DNA from: an uncultured Verrucomicrobia subdivision 3 bacterium
GTDB taxonomy: Bacteria; Verrucomicrobiota; Verrucomicrobiia; Limisphaerales; UBA11358
Direction of reading: 5' to 3'
Length of the DNA stretch: 35,751 nucleotides
Assembly: GCA_903917705.1 (NCBI GenBank)
Contig: CAIXBQ010000019.1
Span: forward strand, 1 to 35,751
Made by a program: the position numbers and the translations under genes. The notes below the pieces were generated by a model. The model was not told the origin of the DNA, did no database searches, and saw only the letters and a list, made by a program, of their open reading frames with translations. This document shows, in pieces, positions 1-9,649 of the stretch (position 1 is its first letter; every line of letters starts with the position of its first letter).

Positions 1-140
1 GGGATAGCCGCTTCGCATAAACACGCGCAAAATTCAAATATTCTTAATCTCAATTTAAATTTCGTCGCTCGTTTCCTTTGAAAATTACACTCCGAAGGTC
101 ACGCTGAGGTGGTCTGTGGTTTTCCAGTGTATTTCTTTAG
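1..140. other. AT-rich left margin, no gene seen
   Basis: This stretch is clearly richer in A and T than the rest of the window, with runs such as AATTTAAATTT near 50-62. I see no convincing coding frame. It lies downstream of the last gene of the block. It could hold the promoter of a neighbouring gene beyond the left edge, but no clear -35/-10 pair stands out. Confidence 0.4.
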
Positions 141-170
141 CTACAAATATTCCGCGCCTGCGGCGCTCGG
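141..170 (+). repeat. Short hairpin repeat, CTACAAATATT family (copy A)
   Basis: The element starts with CTACAAATATTCCGC and continues into a small hairpin with stem arms GCGCC and GGCGC around a TGC loop. A second copy with the same 15-base lead and a compensating change in the stem lies at 20971-20999 on the other strand. The lead is followed by a variable, self-complementary part, as expected of a dispersed palindromic element. I cannot assign it to a named family. Confidence 0.6.
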
Positions 171-180
171 GGTCCTTCCG

Positions 181-281
181 GGTCCGTGCCGGACGGGCCA
201 CCATTCAAAGACCGGCTCGCGGGGACGCTCGCCCCACCTCTTGGCCCGTCCGGCACGGACTGGCCGTCGGCAAAGACTGCC
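181..281. repeat. Palindromic repeat, left copy of the flanking inverted repeat
   Basis: Two arms, 182-200 and 242-260, are perfectly complementary over 19 bp and enclose a 41-nt loop that has its own small GGGG/CCCC stem. Positions 210-273 are identical, in inverted orientation, to 35457-35520. It lies a few bases past the stop codon of the DUF5703 gene at 288, so it could also stop or stabilise that transcript, although no T-run follows. The layout resembles a REP- or MITE-like element. No transposase belongs to it here. Confidence 0.75.
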
Positions 282-287
282 ATGGAC

Positions 288-3020
288 CTAGGGGGCGTGG
301 GTCATGAGCTGGACATCGCGGCGGCGGGATTCGGGGGTGACGGTCAATTGTTCCAGTTTGCCGTGGCGATAGACGCCGGTCACGGTGGTGTTCCGCGGGG
401 CGTGCAGCTTGAAGCTCACATCCCAGTCGGCTGGCCACGCGGGCAGGAGCAGAATCCGGTCGCCGGCGGTGGCGAGCAGCATTTGCTGCAGGGTGAGCAT
501 GATGTTGCTGCCGTGGTCCTGGTCGGGCAGCCAGTCGTAGTTCGGCCCCCACATGGCGGGGAACCGGAAGCGATGATTGGAGTTGCGCACTTTGCCGAGC
601 AGGATGTGGCGGGCTTCGTCGGTCAATCCCTCCAGGGCGGCGCATTGGCCGTCGTATTGCCAGCCGATGGACGCCTTTTCGGGCCGGTGCAGGAAGGTTT
701 CCACGCCGATGGCGAGATTGGTCCGGCCGACGCCGTAGAGTTCAAACGGCCAGAGGGCGTAAAGCTCGGGGTTTTCCACGTTGCTGCGCTGCGGATTGAA
801 TTGACCGGCGGGCTGGATGCGGCCGCCGGTGACGGGCACGGGCGGCGTGGCGGCCTGGAGCCGCTGCCAGAATTCGCGCTCGGTCTGCGTGCGGCCGGCC
901 GGGATGGCGAGCAGCCGGCCGAGGACATCATTCAAGCCGGCCACGCTGGGGGTGTCGTTGGTCACGCCATACCAGTAGGTCTCGACGGCCTGGGTGGGGG
1001 TGATGACGAGTTGGCCCCGGGCGTCGCGGGCGAAGCGGGTGTCGTAGTAGCTCAACACGGCGCGGGCCATGGGCAGGAGTTCGCCGGTCAGGAATTTTTC
1101 GTCGCCGGTGTATTCATAGTAATCGAGCATGAGGGCGGTGAGCTCCAAGCCCTGCTGCCAGGCGTATTGCCAGTATTGGCATTGGACTTCACTGACGGGG
1201 TGCCCGGTCCGGTTCCAGCCGTAGTCGCGGTTGGCGTAGGTGCCGAAGATGGTCATGGTCTCGGGGAAATATGCGCCGGTGACGTGATGATAGAGCCGGG
1301 CGCGGGCTTCGCAGAGCGGCAGGACTTCGCGATAGAAATTGAACAGGGTGTGGAGCTCGTCGAAGTCGCCGCGGGCGTTCATGGGGAAATACGGCAGGCG
1401 GGTGTTCTGCCACCAGAAGCAATCGCCCCACTTGCGCCAGTCGGCGTTGAAATCGGGGCCGCCGGCGAATTTGGGGTCCACGGTGAAGATGGAGCCGTTG
1501 AACTTGATGGGATAATGGCCGCGCCCGGCGCAGGCGGTCATCCAGCGCTGGAGCACATACGCCTGCGTGACGCGCGAGGGCGTGGCGTCTTCACCCGCGT
1601 CTTCCTTGAGCAGTTTGCCGCCCAGATAAATCCGCCGGGCGCCGGTGGCGGCGTCCACCGTGGCGGCGACGTGCTGCCATTCGCCGGGCTTCAGGCAATG
1701 CGGTTGCAGCAGTTCATCCGCGCCGACGATGAACCGCAGGGCCAGGCCGGGATGGGTGTCGAACAGAAAGCCGTCGGCGCCGCCGGGCGTGATCTTGTCG
1801 AAGATGCGCCCCGCTTCGCCGGGCGCGGGCTTGATCCAGGCGGCGACGGTGAAACCTTTCGCGAGGGAGATGTCGGGCGGCGGGGTGCGGCCGGCGGGTT
1901 GCGCCTGCGCGAGTTGGTCGATTTCCGCGGCGGTCAAGGCGCGCTCCAGGGCGACGGCATTGGCAATCTCGCCGCCGAAACGGCTGCCGCCGCCGGCATC
2001 CGCGCCGAGCCGCAAGGTGTGTTTGCCATGGGGCAGGTCCGCCTGGTCGCCGTCCACCAGAATCCAGCTGCGATTCCAAAAGTCGTTCCACCAGGTCGCG
2101 GTGCGCGCGGCCGCGGCGTCGGCGGGGATGGGCTGCGGCAGCTGCTTCTGCCATTCCGCCAGCGTACCGGTCTGCGCGGTGTGCGTGGCGATGGCCAGGT
2201 CAAAATGTTTCACCGCCTGTCCGGATTGGATGGCGTTATGGGTGGTGGAATTGAAATCCTTGCCGGTCAACCGGGCGCCGAAGGTGCGGTGCAGCAGCGG
2301 GTCATGCACCGCGCCGGCGAGGGATTCGAGCCCCTGATGCTGGAGCGTGAGCGGCACGATGGAACTCTCGTTGCGATGCCAGACGAGCACGCCGTCGGCG
2401 GAGGAATTGATGACGCCATCGGCGCTTTCCGAAACCTCGATGTTCGCGGGCGCGGCCTGCATGGTCCAGCTGGAGGAAAGCTCGGAACCGGTGAGCACGC
2501 GCTTTTCCGTGCGCCAGGTTTCGAGGGCGGCCGTGACGGTGCGCGGCGTCCGGCTGTTGCCGGAGACGTAAATGACCGGGGCGTCGGCATCCACGAAGAC
2601 GCGCAGCGTGGTGTCGCCGGCGGTGATTATAATCTGGCCGTCGCGCAGCTTCAGCTCCTGCCGGAACTTTGCGCCGCCAGCCAGGGGGCTGGGAGAAAGA
2701 TGCACGCGCACCCGGCCCAGCTTCAGGAGCCGGTTGCACTCGCTCCACGCGTCGGTGCGGGAGATGTAAAACACGAGGTCGCCGCCGTCCTCCACCCAGA
2801 CATTGAGGCCGACTTCGCCGTTGCCGATGGGCATGGAGCCGGCGGCATCCCGGCTGGGCGAATCCCAGACGACATTGTAGCGGCCCAGCTCCGCCAGCGG
2901 GTCAGACTCCGCGCGGGCATCGGCCTTCGGCCCCGCCGCCGCGGATAAGTCGGGCATTTGAAACATGGCCAGCGCCATGATTCCAAGCATCGGGACGATG
3001 CGGGATTTGATGAGTGTCAT
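288..3020 (-). CDS. DUF5703 glycosidase-like protein with nested LamG lectin domain
   Basis: A secreted 910-residue protein, probably acting on glycans. Residues 1-28 form a signal peptide. Residues 45-260 match the DUF5703 N-terminal beta-sandwich, with a GSMPIGNGEVGLNVWVEDGG-type motif near 61-80. The C-terminal half (from about 485) resembles the helical barrel of GH95/GH65-like enzymes, so an inverting glycoside hydrolase role is likely but the substrate is unknown. A LamG-like lectin module of about 155 residues (325-482) is inserted between the linker helix and the barrel; the paralogue at 30406-32766 has no insert at this point. Within the insert the usual C-terminal LamG segment comes before the usual N-terminal one. 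The start is supported by AAAGGA four bases upstream of ATG, one of the few good ribosome sites here. It follows the GH2 gene by 12 bp and is the last gene of the run. Confidence 0.85.
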   Translation of the reverse strand: MTLIKSRIVPMLGIMALAMFQMPDLSAAAGPKADARAESDPLAELGRYNVVWDSPSRDAAGSMPIGNGEVGLNVWVEDGGDLVFYISRTDAWSECNRLLKLGRVRVHLSPSPLAGGAKFRQELKLRDGQIIITAGDTTLRVFVDADAPVIYVSGNSRTPRTVTAALETWRTEKRVLTGSELSSSWTMQAAPANIEVSESADGVINSSADGVLVWHRNESSIVPLTLQHQGLESLAGAVHDPLLHRTFGARLTGKDFNSTTHNAIQSGQAVKHFDLAIATHTAQTGTLAEWQKQLPQPIPADAAAARTATWWNDFWNRSWILVDGDQADLPHGKHTLRLGADAGGGSRFGGEIANAVALERALTAAEIDQLAQAQPAGRTPPPDISLAKGFTVAAWIKPAPGEAGRIFDKITPGGADGFLFDTHPGLALRFIVGADELLQPHCLKPGEWQHVAATVDAATGARRIYLGGKLLKEDAGEDATPSRVTQAYVLQRWMTACAGRGHYPIKFNGSIFTVDPKFAGGPDFNADWRKWGDCFWWQNTRLPYFPMNARGDFDELHTLFNFYREVLPLCEARARLYHHVTGAYFPETMTIFGTYANRDYGWNRTGHPVSEVQCQYWQYAWQQGLELTALMLDYYEYTGDEKFLTGELLPMARAVLSYYDTRFARDARGQLVITPTQAVETYWYGVTNDTPSVAGLNDVLGRLLAIPAGRTQTEREFWQRLQAATPPVPVTGGRIQPAGQFNPQRSNVENPELYALWPFELYGVGRTNLAIGVETFLHRPEKASIGWQYDGQCAALEGLTDEARHILLGKVRNSNHRFRFPAMWGPNYDWLPDQDHGSNIMLTLQQMLLATAGDRILLLPAWPADWDVSFKLHAPRNTTVTGVYRHGKLEQLTVTPESRRRDVQLMTHAP

Positions 3021-3032
3021 AATATCCTTTGG

Positions 3033-5549
3033 CTAATTCAACCGCGTCGAATCAATCTTCGCGTCGGCTGACTTCAGCCCCGGCGCGGTGGCGTGCAGCG
3101 AAATCCGGCCCGGGGTGAAACCGCTGGAGCGAATCAGCCCGGTGGCGACGCCCGCCCCGGCGCGCACGGCGGCGGGGCTGACCAACTGCGCCGGGCCGCT
3201 GACGGTGAAGACAACCGGATTGGTCGCGTCGGGCACGGGGTTGCCGTCCGCATCGCAAATGGTGGCGTGGACAAAGACCGCGTCCGCGCCGTCGGCCGCG
3301 AGGGGGCGGTTTTCCAGCGCGGCTGCGAGCTTGAGCAGAGCGGGCTGGCCGGGCGTGTGCCGCACGTCCGCCACCACCGGCTGGCCGCCGATGTAACCGA
3401 CGGCTTTCAACTCGCCGGCCGCATAGCTCACGGGCGCGAAGGTGAACGGCGGATGGCCGGTGTGGCGGCAGTTGCCGCCATCGAACATGGCGAGAAAGTT
3501 TTCGCCCTTCTGCTGCTTCAAACTTTGGGCGGTGGCGGCTTCATCGTCGTCGACATTCTTGCCGCTGGCCATGTAAACCGGGTCCGCCTGGGGATGCCAC
3601 ACGCCATAATCCGAATCGGGACCGGCATCGGGCTTCTGACGCGCGACGACTTTGCCGTTCACCAGCAACTCGACTTCCTCGCAATTGGAGAAGACGACCA
3701 CCTTCGCGGGCGACGGGCGCGGCGTCCAATAGTTGGCGATGAAGAGCTCCGGCGCGTTGGCGTCGCGCTGGCTCTGGAAATAATAATAGGAAAACTTCGG
3801 CAGCCGCAGATAATCCAGCACGCCGCAAAGCGCGATGGGATTCTCGGCGCTGCAACCGCGGATGTTGTCGACGCCTTCCCAGATGCAATCGCCGCACAGC
3901 CACCGGAACGAGGCGTTGCGGTTGTGGGACCAGGCAAAGTTCCACGCCTGAAGCAGCAGCGCATTTTCCCCCGCGCCGCGCAGCACCCGCGTGGTGCTGT
4001 GTTCGCCGCCGAATTCGTAGTCGCCATATTCCCGGGCGAAGGAGCGCTTGACCCCCTCAAACCCGGGCGCGGCGGGACGATTGTAAAAGCCCGGCCAGCC
4101 GGCGTAGGGAACGTCATAATGCCGGAGATCCTTGCTGGCATAGCTGTCGCCGCAGGTGAAAAGCTGGCCGCCGGGATATTCCTCACGGGCGAGGCGGGCG
4201 CAGTCGGCGTAAAAGGCATCGTGACCGTAAGTCTCATTCAGGCTGACTTCCCACATGATGGCGCTCGGATGATTGCGGTGCCAGCGGACCATCTCCCGGA
4301 TGTTCTGCCGGGCGAGATTGGTGAAGGATTCGCTCCGGCTGAAAAACTGCCAGCCGGGCGTGCAGACCGAAACCATCAGGCCCAGTTCGTCGCAGGCGTC
4401 CATGACCGCCGGCGACTGCGGATAATGGGCGAGACGCAGGAAATTAAACCCCGCGTCCTTCAACCGCTGGAGGTCGCGAAACTGCGCGTTGTCGGGCACG
4501 GCGTTGCCGAGCCACGGAAAATCCTGGTGCCGGTTCGCGCCGCGAATGGTCAGCGGCTGGCCGTTGATGACGAGGCCCAGTTGGTCATCATAAGCCAGCG
4601 TGCGGATGCCGAAGCGCGTCGAAACGGAATCCGCAACTTTCCCGCCGCGCAACACTTCGGTCTTCAATGTGTAAAGCCAGGGATGGTCGGGATGCCAGAG
4701 CTTCGGATTGGAGACGGTGAGCCGACAGTGGGTCGTCGCCTCGCCGCCGGGCGCCAGCCAGGAAACCTTCTCCCCGGCTTCAGCCACCTTTTCGCCGCCG
4801 GGCGCGAGCGCCGTGAACCGCACGGACACATCATTTTCAACTTCGCCTTCATTGGCAATGTCCGCCTGCGCGAAAACCGTTGCGGCTTCAGCCGAGGCCG
4901 ATTCCGTCCGCACAAAGATCCCGCCGCCGGCGACGCGGTTGGCGGCCACGGCATCCGTGACGTGCAGCAGGTCGGTGACCGCCAGCCGGACGCTGCGATA
5001 AAGCCCGCCAAAATAGGCAAAGTCGAGCTGGTTGTGTTTCTTGCCCGGCGGAATTGTCGGCGTGTCATTATTATCAAGGCGCACCGACACGACGGCGCCG
5101 CCCTGCCCCAGCGCGTCCGTGAGGTCCACGAAAAACGGCAGATAGCCGCCGCGATGCGTGAGGACGTGGCGGCCGTTCACCCATACATCCGCGACTTGCA
5201 TGGCGCCCTCGAATTGCAGCGAGATTTTTTCCCCGCGCCATGTTTTGTCCGGCGCGATGTGACGGCGATACCAGCAAACGCCTTGAAAATACTTTTGCGC
5301 CTGTTCCGGCGACTCGATGCGCGGCGTGTGCGGCAAGCAGACCTTTTCCCATTTGGCGTCTTTGAACGCAACGGCGGATTCGGGCGGGTCGCCAGGAAAA
5401 CTATTCGTCTGGCTGTCCACGCGTTCGAAACGCCAGGCATCGTTCAGGCGCAATTCAACCCGGCCGTTGTCAGCCGGGTTTTGGGCGGCGGGCAGATGCT
5501 GGCTGAAGCTGAGAACAACGACGGAAAGAAATTTGACGATTAGCTTCAT
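3033..5549 (-). CDS. Glycoside hydrolase family 2 (beta-galactosidase-like)
   Basis: An exported retaining glycosidase of 838 residues, most likely beta-galactosidase-type, though GH2 also includes beta-mannosidases and beta-glucuronidases. Residues 1-22 look like a signal peptide. The jelly-roll domain (30-190) contains the GH2 hallmark around YFQGVCWYRRHI and the WVNGRHV strand (123-129). An Ig-like domain follows (200-315), then the TIM barrel with IRGANRHQDFP (335-345). The acid/base is E439 in the MWEVSLNETY motif, and the nucleophile candidate is E507 in AREYGDYEFGG. C-terminal beta domains (about 610-838) match the extra domains of large GH2 enzymes. It lies between the MFS gene (59 bp away) and the DUF5703 gene (12 bp away) and would be co-transcribed with them, fitting release of galactose-type sugars from complex glycans. 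Confidence 0.9.
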   Translation of the reverse strand: MKLIVKFLSVVVLSFSQHLPAAQNPADNGRVELRLNDAWRFERVDSQTNSFPGDPPESAVAFKDAKWEKVCLPHTPRIESPEQAQKYFQGVCWYRRHIAPDKTWRGEKISLQFEGAMQVADVWVNGRHVLTHRGGYLPFFVDLTDALGQGGAVVSVRLDNNDTPTIPPGKKHNQLDFAYFGGLYRSVRLAVTDLLHVTDAVAANRVAGGGIFVRTESASAEAATVFAQADIANEGEVENDVSVRFTALAPGGEKVAEAGEKVSWLAPGGEATTHCRLTVSNPKLWHPDHPWLYTLKTEVLRGGKVADSVSTRFGIRTLAYDDQLGLVINGQPLTIRGANRHQDFPWLGNAVPDNAQFRDLQRLKDAGFNFLRLAHYPQSPAVMDACDELGLMVSVCTPGWQFFSRSESFTNLARQNIREMVRWHRNHPSAIMWEVSLNETYGHDAFYADCARLAREEYPGGQLFTCGDSYASKDLRHYDVPYAGWPGFYNRPAAPGFEGVKRSFAREYGDYEFGGEHSTTRVLRGAGENALLLQAWNFAWSHNRNASFRWLCGDCIWEGVDNIRGCSAENPIALCGVLDYLRLPKFSYYYFQSQRDANAPELFIANYWTPRPSPAKVVVFSNCEEVELLVNGKVVARQKPDAGPDSDYGVWHPQADPVYMASGKNVDDDEAATAQSLKQQKGENFLAMFDGGNCRHTGHPPFTFAPVSYAAGELKAVGYIGGQPVVADVRHTPGQPALLKLAAALENRPLAADGADAVFVHATICDADGNPVPDATNPVVFTVSGPAQLVSPAAVRAGAGVATGLIRSSGFTPGRISLHATAPGLKSADAKIDSTRLN

Positions 5550-5608
5550 GAGGTAAATATATTGCCCGGCTGAAAATGGGATGCCGACGCGATTGACGAG
5601 GTTACAAG

Positions 5609-6997
5609 CTATTTCCCCTCGCGCTGACCCACGAGCGCTTTGGGCAGCAGGAAGACGATCGCCACGCCCGCCAGCGTCACGCCGGCGCCAAGCCAGATGA
5701 GGTGGTTCATGGCATCATGGCGAATCTGTCCGGAGAGGCTGGTGAAGTTGACGCCCGGGTTGAACCAGATCGGCACGCTCAGAGCCTGGGTGACGGTGTG
5801 CTGATAAATCCAGGGACCGGCCTTGCCGCCGATCATCAGGCCGATATTCCACACGCTGAGAAGCAGTGAATAGCCCAGCGCCTCGCTGCCCTTGGGCGTG
5901 GAGCGCACCGCCAGGTCGAACAGCGGCAGGTAGGCGAGAAATTGCAGGAACGTCCCGATGCCTTCAATGGCCAGCGCGCGCGGCATGTAGGGCGTGTAAA
6001 CGGTGTATAACAAATACGGCAGGGCGGAGAGCGACGTCACCAAAATCGCAAGGTATAACGAAGTGCGCAGCGAGACCTTGCGGCACCACCAGGCGTAGAC
6101 GCCAGAACTCAAGAGCGCCACGCCATAGCCGGCGAAGCTCAGCCAGCCCAGCGCGGCGTCGCTATAATTCAGCGTCTGGGTCTGGTATTCATAAAAGCAG
6201 GTGCTGCGGAACGTCGGCACGGCCTGGATGAAAAACATCAACACCGCCGGCAGCAGCATTTCCCGGCGCGCGACATTTTTTATCTGCTGCCAGATGGAGG
6301 CGATGACATGCAGATGCTGTTCAATAAACGAGCGGCCGTGCGCCACCGGCGGCGGCAGCGGCGTCTCCTTCAACAAAAACCACGCGGTAAAAAACATGCA
6401 CATCAGCGGCAGCAAGGCGGCGGCGCCAACCCAAAACAGCGCCAGGCTGGCGAGCAATCCGCCCAGCAGACCGCCGAGCTGCGAGCCGAGGTTTTGCGCA
6501 AGCACCCGCAGCGAACTCAGCCGCCCGCTGACGCCGAACCGCTGGCCCGCCTCCACCAGCAGCCCGCCGGAGGTCGTGCTGCCGAACACGATGGCCGTGT
6601 TCATCACAATGGCCAGCACCAGCAGCATGTTGAAATAATTCTTCGAGGACAGCCCCATCTGCAGCCAGGTGGCGGGCGACTGGCTCATCAGCAGCCACGC
6701 CGCGGCCGCTGTCAGCGCGCTCAACAGAAGGTAGCCGCGCCGACGCGACCCAAACAGCGGCACGCCGTCCACCAGCAGGCCCGCGATGACTTTGAAAGTC
6801 CACGGCAGCATGGAAAGCGAAAAGAATGTCGCCGCCTGATCGCTGTTCAGTCCCATGACTTTCGTCAGGAGGTGGCAGAACGGCAGATAGCCCAGCCCCT
6901 GAAGCTGCACAAACGTGGTGGCAAAGACGCCGGTCGCCATGACCGTGGCGATGGGCCACAGCCGTTCGCTGTATTTTTGCGATTTAATTTCGGACAT
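5609..6997 (-). CDS. MFS transporter, BT1 (folate/biopterin transporter)-like
   Basis: An inner-membrane carrier of 462 residues with about 12 hydrophobic segments. The motif DGVPLFGSRRRGYLL at 77-91, preceded by PWTFK at 65-69, is the loop 2-3 signature and is closest to the BT1 branch of the major facilitator superfamily (Pro-x-x-Gly-x-Arg-Arg followed by Tyr). The known BT1 members carry folates or pterins in protists and plants, but in bacteria the substrate is mostly unknown. Because it sits 15 bp after the OPT gene and 59 bp before the GH2 gene, import of a mono- or oligosaccharide released by the neighbouring enzymes is plausible. No clear Shine-Dalgarno site precedes the ATG. Family assignment is good; substrate is a guess. 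Confidence 0.8.
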   Translation of the reverse strand: MSEIKSQKYSERLWPIATVMATGVFATTFVQLQGLGYLPFCHLLTKVMGLNSDQAATFFSLSMLPWTFKVIAGLLVDGVPLFGSRRRGYLLLSALTAAAAWLLMSQSPATWLQMGLSSKNYFNMLLVLAIVMNTAIVFGSTTSGGLLVEAGQRFGVSGRLSSLRVLAQNLGSQLGGLLGGLLASLALFWVGAAALLPLMCMFFTAWFLLKETPLPPPVAHGRSFIEQHLHVIASIWQQIKNVARREMLLPAVLMFFIQAVPTFRSTCFYEYQTQTLNYSDAALGWLSFAGYGVALLSSGVYAWWCRKVSLRTSLYLAILVTSLSALPYLLYTVYTPYMPRALAIEGIGTFLQFLAYLPLFDLAVRSTPKGSEALGYSLLLSVWNIGLMIGGKAGPWIYQHTVTQALSVPIWFNPGVNFTSLSGQIRHDAMNHLIWLGAGVTLAGVAIVFLLPKALVGQREGK

Positions 6998-7012
6998 GAT
7001 TCAAAGGCGGCG

Positions 7013-9649
7013 TTATCGGCCCAGCGCCATATTGATCGCCAGGATGGCGACGCCCGCAATGCTTTCACCGGCGATGCAGCCGGACGCGATGGAGATGACG
7101 AACCGGTCGCTCCACTTCGGCGCGGATTTTTCCGGGATCCAGCCGATGAAGGCTCCGAGGAACATCGCGAAGCTGGTGTAGGCCGGAATCGTCATGGCAA
7201 TGCCCAACGCCGTCGGCGACGGCATGTAGGGACGCGCTTTCGGGAAGAGCCGTTCCAGAACAACGATGATGACGGCGGCGGTCAGGGCCACGAGCACCGC
7301 GATGATGGCACTGTGCTCCAGCGTGCCCAGACCCTGCGAGAGCAATTGCGCCACGCCTTTCCAGATGAGCGCGGACGGCGCGGGGAACTTGTCGCCGCCG
7401 AGCGTGTTCGGGTCCGGCACGAGGAGAAAATATGCCGGCACGGCCATCAATGCGCCGGCGAGGACGCCGAAGATTTGCGCGATGAACTGTTTGCGCGGAT
7501 TCGCGCCGACCATGTGGCCGACCTTCAAGTTACCGATGGTGTCGCAGCAACTGCACGCGGCCCCGGCGGTGACACCGGCGGTCATGAGGTTGGCGGGGAT
7601 GTTGCCGGGAGCAATGACACCGTAGGTGAGCTGCGTGACCTTGCCCATCGCGCCGATGGGGTTGACGCTCGTTTCCGCGCCGGCGCGCGTGGCGACGGCG
7701 GCGAGGAAAAAGGTCATGACCACCGCGATCAAGCCCATCCACCAGTGGATTTGAAACATCAATATGAGCAGCAGCATGGCCAGAAGTCCCATGACCACAA
7801 AGCCGACGACAAACCAAGTCATCGGAATTTCCAGATGCGCGAGCACGCCAAGCGGCTTGTTTTTGTTTTTGCCCAGGCTGGCGAAGATGTCGCCGAATGT
7901 GCGGCCCATGGTGCGCCATTGAAACGCCAGCGTCAGCAGTCCGCTGATGACCAGCACCGTTGCGCCGGGCCAGAGCGACCAGGCGACGATGTTCCGGTAT
8001 CCGCCGATGCTCTGTTTGGCGGAGGCGTTCTGGTGGAAACGATCCCTGGAAAGTTCCGACGGGTAGGCATCTTCCAGCAGGCTGCGGTTGAAGCGCATGA
8101 GGCTTGAGCCTTCCAAGGTCTTGGTAAATTTCACAAATTCCTTGGTGGTGTCACGCAGCGGAATGCCCGTGAAGCGCGTTTCGGAATAAAGTGATTTGTC
8201 TTCCAGGATTTTGTTCAAGTCGTCCATCAATGCCAGTTGCACGCCGGCAAGCGCCGTTTGGCGCAGGTTGTTCGTGCTGTATTTGTCTTCCTGATAACTG
8301 GCCAGGCTGACCTGGCTGGCTTTTGACAGGCTGGATTTGAGATAGGTTGAAACCGGGTCGGAGGGATGTTTAAGTTTCAGCGCAAGGGCGGGAAGGTCGG
8401 GAAAATCCTTGTCTGAAAAAAGCGGCGAGCCTTGAAAGCCCAGCGCGGCGGCAACGGTCGTTGGTTCCAAGGCCGGAATCATCAGCGTGGCCTCCCAGTT
8501 GGTGGCCGTCACAGCCTTGAGCGACAGCATGACGGCGTTGGCGGCCTTGTTGGTGAAGATGTCAAAGGTCACGAGTTTCGCGAAGGGATTGGGCGATCCG
8601 TTTTGCAGCGTCGGCGCGGAAAAATCGCGCTGGAGTCCGGCGATGCTGGTGTAAGTCGTCGTCTGGTTCCAAGTGTAGCGGAACTTGCTGGTGACGGCGT
8701 CGGCAGACATCTCCGGTTCAGTCGTCGTTTCCACCACCGTTGCGGAAAACGAATCGTTCGTGGTGACGGTCAGCGGAAATTGCGGCGCAGCCACGGCTTT
8801 GATTTCCGGTGCCGGATGGCGGACGATGGCTTCGTTGATCAGCCGCGGCGCCAGGATGCCGTAGTTCAAAACCAGTCCGAGCAGCATGCTCATGCCGATC
8901 TTGATGCCGAAAACCGCGCCGATGCCGATGAAAATCAGGCTCGGCTCAAAGCTCAACGTCAGCTTGCCCATGCCGATGCGTCCGATGTGGCCCGGAATAT
9001 TGAACATCCCCGGAATCCAGTTGAACAAGTCGCGCACCGCCGCCAGGATCGCGCCGAGCAACCCGGCGATGCCCATCGCCTTGGCTTTTTTGATTCCCTC
9101 GTCGCCGTGCGCATAGATGGCCTTGAGCGTTTCGCCGGTCGGGATGTTGCCGGGAAACTTCAGCGCATCAATCTGGATCATCTGCCGCTTGAGCGGAATG
9201 GCCATGAACAGGCCGAGATACAAGACAACCGCAATGAACAGCGTGAGCTGCCACCAGACAAATTCATACCCCGTCAGCATCGTCAGCGCCGGCACCGCCG
9301 ACACCAGGCCCGCCGAGGAAATCCAGCTCGCCGCCACGGCCGTGCTCATCATCATCGTGTTTTCCAAAATGCCGAACTCGCGCTTGACCATCCCGACGCT
9401 GCGCAGCGCCTTGAACACGGTGAAGATGACCACCACCGCCGCGATGTCCACGCCGAGGCCCCAGCCGGATTTCAGGCCAACGTAAAGATTGGAGACCGAC
9501 ATCAGCCCGCCGAACATCATGCCGGCGACCACGGAGCGGATGGTCAAATCTTTTTCCTTGTCGCCTAGATAAACATTTGTCAGCCATTCCTGATCGCGTT
9601 CTTCGGCGGCTTTGAGTTGGTCGAGATGAGCTTGCTGATTGCTGGACAT
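7013..9649 (-). CDS. OPT family oligopeptide transporter with large soluble insert
   Basis: A secondary transporter of the inner membrane, 878 residues from the chosen start. N-terminal segments such as GGLMSVSNLYVGLKSGWGLG and the C-terminal ACSCCDTIGNLKVGHMVGAN motif, followed by PRKQ, are typical of the bacterial oligopeptide transporter (OPT) branch. The ATG at 9649 (protein MSSNQQ...) is preferred over an upstream ATG at 9703, because the extra 18 residues look unrelated to the family. Between two membrane bundles, about residues 277-547, there is a hydrophilic block of roughly 270 residues with no membrane segments; bacterial OPT proteins are usually about 600-670 residues, so this accounts for the excess. 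It follows a 222-bp gap, so it may have its own promoter, and precedes the BT1-like gene by 15 bp. Peptide import fits the M60 and PutA genes upstream. Confidence 0.9.
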   Translation of the reverse strand: MSSNQQAHLDQLKAAEERDQEWLTNVYLGDKEKDLTIRSVVAGMMFGGLMSVSNLYVGLKSGWGLGVDIAAVVVIFTVFKALRSVGMVKREFGILENTMMMSTAVAASWISSAGLVSAVPALTMLTGYEFVWWQLTLFIAVVLYLGLFMAIPLKRQMIQIDALKFPGNIPTGETLKAIYAHGDEGIKKAKAMGIAGLLGAILAAVRDLFNWIPGMFNIPGHIGRIGMGKLTLSFEPSLIFIGIGAVFGIKIGMSMLLGLVLNYGILAPRLINEAIVRHPAPEIKAVAAPQFPLTVTTNDSFSATVVETTTEPEMSADAVTSKFRYTWNQTTTYTSIAGLQRDFSAPTLQNGSPNPFAKLVTFDIFTNKAANAVMLSLKAVTATNWEATLMIPALEPTTVAAALGFQGSPLFSDKDFPDLPALALKLKHPSDPVSTYLKSSLSKASQVSLASYQEDKYSTNNLRQTALAGVQLALMDDLNKILEDKSLYSETRFTGIPLRDTTKEFVKFTKTLEGSSLMRFNRSLLEDAYPSELSRDRFHQNASAKQSIGGYRNIVAWSLWPGATVLVISGLLTLAFQWRTMGRTFGDIFASLGKNKNKPLGVLAHLEIPMTWFVVGFVVMGLLAMLLLILMFQIHWWMGLIAVVMTFFLAAVATRAGAETSVNPIGAMGKVTQLTYGVIAPGNIPANLMTAGVTAGAACSCCDTIGNLKVGHMVGANPRKQFIAQIFGVLAGALMAVPAYFLLVPDPNTLGGDKFPAPSALIWKGVAQLLSQGLGTLEHSAIIAVLVALTAAVIIVVLERLFPKARPYMPSPTALGIAMTIPAYTSFAMFLGAFIGWIPEKSAPKWSDRFVISIASGCIAGESIAGVAILAINMALGR

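Noticed and set aside
186..2948. A 920-codon plus-strand open frame opposite the DUF5703 gene
   Set aside because: Same cause: the minus-strand frame has a signal peptide, a ribosome site and recognisable domains, while the plus-strand product has none.
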